Below the pieces are notes generated by a model. It was not told the origin of the DNA and searched no databases. It saw only the letters and a program-made list of their open reading frames with translations. Below are positions 6,841 to 13,939 of a stretch of 15,695 nt of DNA, piece after piece. Numbering within the stretch: position 1 is the first letter of the stretch; each line of letters starts with the position of its first letter. This DNA comes from Candidatus Sordicultor fermentans (GTDB taxonomy: Bacteria > Atribacterota > Atribacteria > Atribacterales > Caldatribacteriaceae): the NCBI GenBank assembly GCA_002385475.1, contig DGDO01000010.1, positions 352-16,046 on the forward strand, read 5' to 3'. Made by a program: the position numbers and the translations under genes.

Positions 6841-8538
6841 TTGGGCAAAAAGTGGCAGATTAGAAAGGTGAACGAAGGTTATTTAAAACGCTTGTCTCGT
6901 TCCCTTTCTATGCCTGTTTCCATTGCCCGGGTGCTTATGAACCGGGGGGTTTTCACTCTTCAAGAAGCACGGGACTTTTTAAACCCTCATCTTTCTTTTT
7001 TGCAAAAACTCCAGGAGTTGCCTAATTTAAAAGAGGCGGTTTTACTTTTAGATAAGGTGATTAGAGAAAGAGGGAAAATTCTTATTTTTGGTGACTATGA
7101 TGCTGATGGTTTAACTGCTGCAGCTATTTTAGCCCGTTTTCTGCGACTTTTCTCTTCTGAGGTAGAGATATATATACCCAGCCGTTTTCGAGAAGGTTAC
7201 GGACTCAACCGGGAGGCAGTAGAAAGTATTTTAAAGCGAGAACCCAATCTTGTCGTAACAGTGGATTGTGGCATCAGGGACTTACCCGGGATTGCAGCGC
7301 TAAGAAACAAAGGCATCCTGGTCTTAATTACTGACCACCATCTCCCTGATTTTGACCTCTGGCCTCAGGAGTTATGTGTAGTAAGCACCTGGGATAGAGA
7401 TTCCCGGGAGATGATTTCTCCTCTCTCTGGGGTGGGAATAGCTTTAGCTTTGGCTCAAGCTTATGGTGAATATCGAGGGACCAGTGTAATTCCAGTAGAA
7501 GAATATATAGATTTAGCCTGCATAGGGACGGTGAGCGATGTGGTTCCTCTTCTGGAAGAGAATCGAGTCATCGTTCGTTATGGCCTCGAAAAGTTGAACC
7601 GGAATCCCTGCTGTGGTCTCCGGGCTCTCTGTGAAGTTTCCGGCCTCACTGGAAGAACCATAGGGACGCAAGAGATAGGTTTTATTCTGGCTCCCCGTAT
7701 CAATGCCGCAGGTAGGGTAGAAGACCCTCAGCCGGCTCTGGCTTTACTCTTGAGCGATGAATATGAAGAGGCTATAAAATTGGCGAGTTATCTGGATGTC
7801 TTGAATTCTCGGAGGAAGAAAGAAGAAGAAAAGGTTTTAGAGAGTGTTTTTCAAGATGAGAAAAACGAAGCTTATCTTCAGGATGAGGTGGTGGTAATCT
7901 CAGGACCAGAATGGAACCAGGGGGTTTTAGGTATTGTGGCTTCCCGTCTCAGTGAGCAGCTGGATCGACCGGTGATAGCTTTGACTGAAATCGACGGGGT
8001 GGCAATGGGTTCCGGTCGCAGCATTGCAGGTTTTAATCTCTCGAGGGCATTAGAGTGTAGCTCGTCACTTCTGATTCGTTATGGTGGTCATGAGATGGCT
8101 GCCGGGCTCCGGTTACCTGCCGATAGGGTAGGGGAATTGCGAGGTTTTTTAAACGATAATTTTGCCGAGGAAGTGGAAAAAGCTCGCTCCAGGCGGGGGT
8201 TAGTGGTAGATGCTCTCGTTGGTTTGCGAGAAGTTAACGAAGAGACCCTTTTCTGGTTAGAAAAGCTTGAACCTTTTGGAGAGAAGAATCCCCCTCCTCT
8301 TTTTGCTGTTCTGGATGCCTCTTTGATTAGGAGCTGGATATGGGGGAGGAACGATCAACACCTCCGCTTACTGGTAAAACAGGGAAGAGAATCACAAGAA
8401 ATGGTGGTGATTAACGGTAAGAAAAAGGCAGCGAATCTCGTTAATTCTTCTCTTGTAGACCTTGCTTTTGAAGTATATCGCGATAATGCAGGAAATTATC
8501 CTTATTTGAAAATTCAGGATTGGAGGATCAAGAAGTGA
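6841..8538 (+). CDS. recJ: Single-stranded-DNA 5'-3' exonuclease RecJ
   Basis: RecJ degrades single-stranded DNA 5' to 3' in recombination and repair. The 565-residue protein has the DHH-phosphoesterase metal motifs in order: IFGDYDADG (82-90), TVDCGI (140-145), TDHH (164-167), GTVSDVVPL (229-237) and APRINAAGRV (284-293). The DHHA1 region contains RYGGHEMAAGLRL (413-425), and an OB-like C-terminal region follows. The loop after DHH reads VVSTWDRD where many RecJ proteins have a VNP-type segment, a local divergence that leaves the metal ligands intact. The start is TTG at 6841 with GGAGGT 8 bases upstream, 6 bases after secF. The length is close to E. coli RecJ. The stop overlaps the likely apt start by 4 bases. 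Confidence 0.95.
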   Translation: MGKKWQIRKVNEGYLKRLSRSLSMPVSIARVLMNRGVFTLQEARDFLNPHLSFLQKLQELPNLKEAVLLLDKVIRERGKILIFGDYDADGLTAAAILARFLRLFSSEVEIYIPSRFREGYGLNREAVESILKREPNLVVTVDCGIRDLPGIAALRNKGILVLITDHHLPDFDLWPQELCVVSTWDRDSREMISPLSGVGIALALAQAYGEYRGTSVIPVEEYIDLACIGTVSDVVPLLEENRVIVRYGLEKLNRNPCCGLRALCEVSGLTGRTIGTQEIGFILAPRINAAGRVEDPQPALALLLSDEYEEAIKLASYLDVLNSRRKKEEEKVLESVFQDEKNEAYLQDEVVVISGPEWNQGVLGIVASRLSEQLDRPVIALTEIDGVAMGSGRSIAGFNLSRALECSSSLLIRYGGHEMAAGLRLPADRVGELRGFLNDNFAEEVEKARSRRGLVVDALVGLREVNEETLFWLEKLEPFGEKNPPPLFAVLDASLIRSWIWGRNDQHLRLLVKQGRESQEMVVINGKKKAANLVNSSLVDLAFEVYRDNAGNYPYLKIQDWRIKK

Positions 8539-9068
8539 AGGAGATAGAGTTGGATCTGGATCTGGCTCAATATATAAGAAATATCCCCGACTTTCCTCAG
8601 CCGGGGGTGCAATTTAAAGACATCACTACCTTATTGAAGGAAGGCCCGGCTTTTCGGGAGACTATCGAGAGATTGGTGGGACTTTTTGAAGATAAAGAGA
8701 TAGAATTGGTAGTGGGCATAGAAGCCCGGGGTTTTATTGTAGGTGCGCCTCTGGCTTATTCTCTGGGTTGTGGTTTTGTGCCGGTAAGAAAAGCAGGGAA
8801 GCTCCCTGCCCCCACTCTCTCTAAAACTTATGATTTGGAATACGGGTCGGCCACTCTGGAAATCCATCGTGATGCCATAGAGAAGGGGCAGAAAGTGATA
8901 ATTGTGGATGACCTTCTGGCTACGGGAGGGACTACCAGAGCGGTTTGTGAAATGGTAGAAGAGTTGGGGGGTAGAATCATAGGCATTGGTTTTGTCATCG
9001 AATTAGAATCTCTGAAAGGTAGAGAAAAACTATCTTCTTACCCTGTCCATTCTCTTATCCGCCTTTAG
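8535..9068 (+). CDS. apt: Adenine phosphoribosyltransferase
   Basis: Apt salvages adenine with PRPP to give AMP. The protein shows AQYIRNIPDFPQPGVQFKDIT near the N-terminus, GIEARGFIVGAPLAY, the RKAGKLPAPT loop, and the PRPP-binding motif VIIVDDLLATGGT, typical of type I phosphoribosyltransferases. I chose GTG at 8535 (177 residues) because GGAGGA at 8522-8527 is 7 bases upstream and the GTGA overlaps the recJ stop. TTG at 8520 would put that ribosome site inside the coding region. TTG at 8550, with AAGGAG upstream, is a third option and would match the usual short Apt N-terminus. The gene lies between recJ and rel, a common arrangement. Confidence 0.94.
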   Translation: MKEIELDLDLAQYIRNIPDFPQPGVQFKDITTLLKEGPAFRETIERLVGLFEDKEIELVVGIEARGFIVGAPLAYSLGCGFVPVRKAGKLPAPTLSKTYDLEYGSATLEIHRDAIEKGQKVIIVDDLLATGGTTRAVCEMVEELGGRIIGIGFVIELESLKGREKLSSYPVHSLIRL

Positions 9069-9079
9069 CTCTCCGGGAA

Positions 9080-9108
9080 TTTTAAGAGATAGCTTTTCGT
9101 TATAAAAT
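9080..9108 (+). promoter_or_regulatory. Possible sigma-70-type promoter before rel
   Basis: The gap between apt and rel holds a -10-like TAAAAT at 9103-9108 (overlapping TATAAA at 9101-9106) and a poor -35-like TTTTAA at 9080-9085, 17 bases apart. The -10 box is one base off consensus but the -35 matches only half. It could give rel its own transcription on top of read-through from the upstream operon. This is a pattern match only. Confidence 0.25.
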
Positions 9109-9117
9109 AGAAAAATT

Positions 9118-9124
9118 GGGGAGG
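9118..9124 (+). promoter_or_regulatory. Ribosome binding site of rel
   Basis: GGGGAGG lies 8 bases before TTG 9133. It is the only strong Shine-Dalgarno sequence in the apt-rel gap and therefore points to TTG 9133 as the start, although that codon is one frame off the conserved Rel N-terminus. This mismatch is the main argument for a frameshift in the first codons of rel. Confidence 0.6.
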
Positions 9125-9132
9125 TTAGTTCT

Positions 9133-11309
9133 TTGGCTGGAGTGGGGTAGAGACTATAGAATCGCTGCTGGATAAGGTTAGCCTTTACCATCCTGATTTT
9201 AATAGTGATTTAGTAAATTCAGCTTTTTCTTTTTCCCTTGAGGCTCACCGGAATCAGGTTCGCTTATCCGGTGAACCATTTATCATTCACCCTTTAGCAG
9301 TAGCTCATATCGTTGCTGATTTGAAAATGGATGAAAACACCATCGCTGCTTCTCTTCTTCATGATGTTTTAGAAGATAGCGAAGTCACTGAAGAAGACCT
9401 GGAAAAGAATTTTGGGGAAGAAATCACTAACCTGGTAAAGGGAGTAACTAAGCTAAACCGGGGGTTTAGTTACGTTAGCCGGGAAGAGGCTGAAGTAGAG
9501 AACTATCGCCGTCTCTTTATTGCTATGGCTCAAGATGTGCGGGTTATCATAATAAAGTTAGCTGACCGCCTGCACAATATGCGAACCCTTAAATATCAGT
9601 ATCGGGATAAAAAAGAAACTATAGCCCGGGAAACACTGGAAATTTTTGCTCCTATTGCCAATCGCTTGGGAATCAATAGAATTCAAACTGAGTTAGAAGA
9701 CCTCAGTCTTTTTTTCCTGGATCCAGGAGCTTACTGCAATATTCAGCGAGGGATAGAAAGAGTTAAGGAAGCACAGGAAAAACAAGTAGAAGAAGCAAAA
9801 CAGGAATTGGAAGCTCGTTTGAAAAAAGCAGGAATTGAAGCAGAAATACAGAGTAGATTTAAACATATTTACAGTATTTATAATAAATTAAACCGGCAGA
9901 AAATCAGTTTAGAAGACCTGCCTGACTTAATTGCCCTTCGGGTTATCACCCGGGAAGTGGAGGAGTGTTATGCCGTTCTGGGAATGGTGCACACTTTGTG
10001 GAAACCAGTAGAGGGTAGATTTAAAGATTATATTGCTGTTCCCAAGTCTAATATGTATCAATCTCTTCACACCACAGTTATAGGTCCTCGGGGTGCACCT
10101 ATGGAAGTGCAAATTAGAACCTGGGATATGCATCAGGTGGCAGAATATGGAGTTGCTGCTCACTGGCGTTACAAAGAAGGTAAAACTGGAGAAAGCGACG
10201 ATAAGTTTGATGAGCGAATGAGCTGGCTCCGTCAAATATTAGAGTGGCAACAAGACCTGAGAAGCACTCAGGAATTCATGGAGAGTCTGAAAATCAGCTT
10301 GTTTGATGACGAAGTTTATGTTTTTACCCCTAAAGGAGATTTGAAAAAACTTCCTCAAGGCTCTACCCCTATTGATTTTGCCTATCTCATCCACACGGAA
10401 GTGGGAAACAACTGTGTGGGAGCTAAAGTTAACCGGCAAATGGTTCCTTTAAGCTATGAGCTCAAAAGTGGCGATATAGTAGAAATCATTACCTCTCGAG
10501 CTTCTTCTGGACCGAGTGTTGATTGGTTGAAAATCGCCAGAACTCCGGGGGCTCGTAACAAGATTCGAGCTTTCTTACGTAAGAAAAATCAGGACCTCAA
10601 CCGGGAGAAAGGAAGAGAGGCTTTAGAAAAAGAGTTAGAAAAATATTCTCTCACCCCGGAAGAAAAAGCGCTGGTGACGAAAAATCTTTCTCAGTTTAGA
10701 GAAGAAAATCAACTTCGGGAAGAAGAGGAACTTTATATCGCAATTGGTGAGGGGAGATACAGTGCTCGCCAGGTGGCGAACAAAGTGATTCCCTATACTA
10801 TTCGCCGCCGATTGCAGAAGAAAAAGAAAGAGTCCAGTGCTGTTACCCGGGAAGAAGAAAGAATTGTGGTTCAGGGGGCTAGTGGTCTCGCGGTAAAGTT
10901 AGCTCGCTGTTGTACTCCTGTTCCTGGAGACCAGATTGTGGCTTTTGTTACCAAGGGAAAAGGAATTACCATTCATCGGGTAGATTGTCCTAATTTAACC
11001 AGGCTTTCTCAGGATGGGGAGCGTTTCTTAGAAGCTGAATGGGAAGAGAGAGAGGGAGATAAATATAATGCTGGAGTAGTGATAGAGGCTCTGGACCGCC
11101 CCAAACTTCTGGCTGATGTTTCCAATGCTATATCCAGCTTTCAGGTAGGAATTAAATCAGTGCGAGCCAGTACTGTGGGAAATGAAGCTCGAATATATCT
11201 TATTTTGGAAGTTAAGAACCGGCAGGAGCTGGATGACGTTTTCCGCGAAGTGAAAAAAATAGCCAATGTGAGAAGTGTTCGGCGAGGAGGAGCGTTTGCC
11301 TTAAGATGA
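9133..11309 (+). CDS. rel: Bifunctional (p)ppGpp synthetase/hydrolase, with an apparent frameshift or missing start at the N-terminus
   Basis: Rel/SpoT makes and degrades the alarmone (p)ppGpp. Domains in order are: HD hydrolase with SGEPFIIHP (His codon 9288), LLHDVLED and KLADRLHNMRTL; synthetase with RFKDYIA (10017 on) and YQSLHTTV; TGS from about 10302; a helical and ARCCTPVPGD region near 10900; and a C-terminal ACT domain. RFKD in place of the acidic ExDD form indicates a bifunctional Rel rather than a synthetase-only RelA. Homology runs upstream to about 9150 (ETIESLLDKV...), but that frame has no ATG, GTG or TTG before the stop at 9126. TTG 9133, behind GGGGAGG, reads MAGVG then TAG. 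A one-base shift at GGGG (9144-9147) joins the two frames. TTG 9321 is in frame but would delete the first hydrolase motif. The stop overlaps dtd by ATGA. Confidence 0.88.
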
Positions 11310-11761
11310 AAGCAGTAATTCAGAGAGTGAAAGAAGCCCGGGTCAGAGTAGAGAGGGAAGTAGTGGGAGAAATTGGAAGAGGTCTTCTGGTTTTTTTAGG
11401 AGTACACAGGGAAGATGGAGAAAAAGATGCCCAATTCTTGATAAATAAAATTCCTTATCTGCGCATTTTTGAAGATGAGGAGGGGAAAATGAACCGGAGT
11501 GTGCATGAAATAGGAGGAGAAATCCTTCTCGTTTCTCAATTTACCCTTTGTGGCGATTGTCGGCGGGGGTTACGTCCCAGCTTTGACCAGGCTGCTTCTC
11601 CTCCCGAAGCACAAAAGTGGTATGATGAAATAGGAAAAAGATGGGAAGAAGAAGGGATAAAGGTAGAACGAGGAATATTCGGAGCTTTTATGGAAGTAGA
11701 AATTCATAACGAAGGGCCAGTTACTATAATTCTGGATAGCAAAGAGAGGAGAAATAAATGA
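11306..11761 (+). CDS. dtd: D-aminoacyl-tRNA deacylase
   Basis: Dtd removes D-amino acids (and glycine from tRNA-Ala) from mischarged tRNAs. The 151-residue protein begins MKAVIQRVKEARV and has LLVSQFTLCGD with the SQFTL motif (77-81), RGLRPSF and the C-terminal NEGPVT element, which carries the Gly-Pro pair used for chiral selection. The stretch usually written FGADM reads FGAFM here (125-129), so the Asp is Phe; neighbouring active-site elements are intact. The ATG lies in an ATGA overlap with the rel stop, and the stop again overlaps the next start by ATGA. Placement of dtd after rel is common in Bacillota-like genomes. Confidence 0.94.
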   Translation: MKAVIQRVKEARVRVEREVVGEIGRGLLVFLGVHREDGEKDAQFLINKIPYLRIFEDEEGKMNRSVHEIGGEILLVSQFTLCGDCRRGLRPSFDQAASPPEAQKWYDEIGKRWEEEGIKVERGIFGAFMEVEIHNEGPVTIILDSKERRNK

Positions 11762-12408
11762 CTTTGCAGCTTGAGCATTTTATTCTGGGAGAATTGTCTA
11801 CCAACTGCTATCTGATTCATGATGGTGCGGAGGCTTTTCTCATCGATCCCGCTACTCCTTCTTGGGAGATAAAAGAGGAAATAGAGACACGGAATCTGGG
11901 CTTGCGGTATATAATCAACACTCACGGTCATATCGACCATATCGGGGGCAACGTCTTTTTTAAAGAACATTTTCCCCAGGCTCAGCTGGTAATAGGAGAA
12001 AGAGACCTGATTTATTTAACTAACCCGGACTTAAATTTATCCCGGGATTTTTCTTCTCCTTTTATTTCTCCCCTTCCTGACTGGGTGGTAAGGGAAAACA
12101 ATTTATTTCTGAACACTCCCTGGGGGAAACTTTCCTTTCTTCTCACTCCTGGCCATACCCCGGGAAGTGTTTGTCTTTTTTTACCCGCGGAAAACTGGCT
12201 TTTTAGCGGTGATACTCTTTTTGCCGGGTCAGTGGGAAGAACTGACCTTCCCGGGGGGTCGTTTCGCGATCTCATCTCCTCATTAGAGGAGATTTTTAAT
12301 AGCTTTCCTGACACTGTTTCAGTGTTTCCCGGCCATGGCCCTTTTACTAATTTAGCCCGGGAGAAAAAAGAGAACTTTTATTATCTTCAATATTTAGCCC
12401 GAGACTAA
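11758..12408 (+). CDS. Metallo-beta-lactamase-fold hydrolase, glyoxalase II-like
   Basis: The 216-residue protein has all the metal ligands of the fold: THGHIDH (H56, H58, D60, H61), TPGHTPGS (H133), GDTLF (D152) and PGHG (H193). The HxHxDH pattern with GSVGRTDLPGGS is typical of small hydroxyacylglutathione-hydrolase-like (YcbL-type) enzymes, which hydrolyse thioesters such as S-lactoylglutathione or related compounds. The substrate cannot be fixed here. No signal peptide is visible, so it is probably cytoplasmic. The start overlaps the dtd stop by 4 bases, and family members often follow rel-dtd. The 3' end overlaps that of the convergent mutase gene by 4 bases. Confidence 0.9.
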   Translation: MTLQLEHFILGELSTNCYLIHDGAEAFLIDPATPSWEIKEEIETRNLGLRYIINTHGHIDHIGGNVFFKEHFPQAQLVIGERDLIYLTNPDLNLSRDFSSPFISPLPDWVVRENNLFLNTPWGKLSFLLTPGHTPGSVCLFLPAENWLFSGDTLFAGSVGRTDLPGGSFRDLISSLEEIFNSFPDTVSVFPGHGPFTNLAREKKENFYYLQYLARD

Positions 12409-13763
12409 ATTCCTTTTATGAGATCTAAATATTTTTTGACTAAGTTTTCCGCCTTTTCTTTATCTTTAGATTCGGCGAAAACCCTCACCAATGGTTCAGT
12501 GCCTGAGAAACGGATTAATAACCAGCTCCCATCTTCAAAAATTACTTTGTAACCATCGATGGTGATAATTTCTTTTTGGTTTTTTTCCTCAGCTATTGTT
12601 CTCTCTACTTCTTGTAGAATTTTCTCCCTTTTGTGAGGGTCTATTTCCAGTCTGGTTTTCACCTGGTAGTAAGGAGGCAATTCTTTAAGGAGCTCACTCA
12701 ACGGTTTTCCTTCTCTGGCCATGAGGTGAAGAATCTGAGCTGCAGCCATGGCTCCATCTCTTCCCCACACAAAATCGGGGAAAATCATTCCTCCGTTTTC
12801 CTCGCAACCAAATATTCCTCCATGTTCTTGCAGGGCTTTAGCTACCACTAAATCTCCCACTTCAGTTATGATTACTTCCCGGTTAGTTTCCCGGGCAATT
12901 TCTTGTAAGATGTGAGTGGTGGCTACAGTGGTAGCGATGGGTCCGGGGGTTTCTCGATGAGCTAATTCTCGAGCTACCAGACTCACGCTCAGGTCACCAG
13001 GGACGAATTCTCCATTTTCTTTAATCACTATTAGCCGGTCTCCGTCTCCGTCTTGAGCAAATCCCACGGCGAAAGGAGAATTTTTGATGAGAGCGATTAA
13101 GTCTTGTAAGTTTTCAGGTACAGGTTCGGGATTTCTTCCGGGAAAGTTGCCATCAGGGTGAGCATTTAGACTTACTACCTGGCATCCCAGTTCGCTCAAA
13201 AGATAAGGAGTAATGAGAGAAGGAGCTCCGTTAGCACAATCTAACGCCACCCGGAACTTTTTTTCTCTTATGGCTTGTGCATCTACTTTTTGAATTATAG
13301 CTTCGATATAGTCCCAGCGGATGTCTCTTTTTTTAGTTTCTGATTGAATTTTCATCCCGGGAACGCGAGTGAATTGCTCTTCAAAGTATATTTTTTCTAC
13401 CTCTTCATCCTTTTCTCGATCTAAGCCTTTCCCGGTTTTTTCCATGAATTTTATGCCGTTCCACTGAGGGGGATTGTGGCTGGCAGTAATCATAGCTCCC
13501 CATTGATTCCATCGTCGACAAGCCCACTGCAGGGCAGGAGTGGCAGTAACTCCCAGCTCTGTTACTGAACATCCGGCAGAAAGTAGCCCGGAAATCACAG
13601 CATAATAAAGCATTTCACTATGTTTTCGGGAATCGCGACCTACCACCACTTCTTCTCCGGAGATAAAAGTTCCAAAACTGAGAGCTAATTTCGTGGCCAT
13701 CTCGGGAGTGAGAACTTCGTTAGCTACTCTTCTGATGCCAAAAGTTCCAAATAATTTCCTCAT
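12405..13763 (-). CDS. glmM: Archaeal-type phosphoglucosamine/phosphomannomutase
   Basis: Alpha-D-phosphohexomutases move phosphate between C1 and C6 of hexose phosphates; GlmM makes glucosamine-1-phosphate for cell-wall synthesis. The 452-residue protein has the catalytic serine loop ITASHNPPQWNGIK (phosphoserine S95), the metal loop QDGDGDR (237-243), the sugar-binding loop EENGG (321-325) and the phosphate-binding RFSGTEP (418-424). The N-terminus KLFGTFGIRRVANEVLTPE and PALQWA resemble the archaeal GlmM/ManB group rather than bacterial GlmM (FGTDGIRG-type). The usual Gly after IR is Arg. AGGAGG lies 8 bases before the ATG (13761-13763 on this strand). Whether it uses glucosamine, mannose or glucose phosphate cannot be settled from sequence. 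It is the only minus-strand gene here. Confidence 0.88.
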   Translation of the reverse strand: MRKLFGTFGIRRVANEVLTPEMATKLALSFGTFISGEEVVVGRDSRKHSEMLYYAVISGLLSAGCSVTELGVTATPALQWACRRWNQWGAMITASHNPPQWNGIKFMEKTGKGLDREKDEEVEKIYFEEQFTRVPGMKIQSETKKRDIRWDYIEAIIQKVDAQAIREKKFRVALDCANGAPSLITPYLLSELGCQVVSLNAHPDGNFPGRNPEPVPENLQDLIALIKNSPFAVGFAQDGDGDRLIVIKENGEFVPGDLSVSLVARELAHRETPGPIATTVATTHILQEIARETNREVIITEVGDLVVAKALQEHGGIFGCEENGGMIFPDFVWGRDGAMAAAQILHLMAREGKPLSELLKELPPYYQVKTRLEIDPHKREKILQEVERTIAEEKNQKEIITIDGYKVIFEDGSWLLIRFSGTEPLVRVFAESKDKEKAENLVKKYLDLIKGI

Positions 13764-13778
13764 CTTCTTCCTCCTCTC

Positions 13779-13822
13779 GTTAAAATAGATATTAAATTTT
13801 CTTTCCCTTTAGTTATTTTAAC
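13779..13822. repeat. Inverted repeat in the divergent intergenic region
   Basis: GTTAAAATA (13779-13787) and TATTTTAAC (13814-13822) form a perfect 9-bp inverted repeat with a 26-base spacer. The repeat lies just upstream of the mutase ribosome site, within its probable leader. It could be an operator half-site pair or a weak hairpin in the 5' leader, but it is pure A/T plus one G-C pair, so chance is a real possibility. Confidence 0.3.
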
Positions 13823-13860
13823 TTAAAAGAGAAATAAATGGTATAAAACAGTTTTTAATC

Positions 13861-13888
13861 TTCCAGAGCTTTTGATTAAAGATATAAT
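13861..13888 (+). promoter_or_regulatory. Probable promoter of the thioredoxin-CcdA fusion gene
   Basis: A perfect -10 hexamer TATAAT lies at 13883-13888, about 50 bases before the likely start codon, in an AT-rich gap between divergent genes. The -35 area 17 bases upstream (around 13860-13866, CTTCCA) matches consensus poorly, so expression may need an activator or be weak. The rest of the 13764-13930 gap shows no ORF; I could not pick a convincing promoter for the minus-strand gene. Confidence 0.4.
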
Positions 13889-13939
13889 AATAGGAGAAAG
13901 TTCATTTTAATTAAAAAATATGATGAAAGGATGGAAGTT

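Noticed and set aside
8520..8538. TTG 8520 as the apt start
   Set aside because: The GGAGGA ribosome site lies within its first codons, whereas GTG 8535 has that site at the right distance and forms a GTGA overlap with recJ.
9927..10235. 102-codon minus-strand frame inside rel
   Set aside because: It is antisense to the conserved synthetase domain and has no protein-like features beyond being open.
9321..11309. TTG 9321 as the start of rel
   Set aside because: It would remove the conserved segment with SGEPFIIHP, whose His is part of the HD hydrolase site, and it has no good ribosome site. Homology clearly continues about 170 bases upstream.
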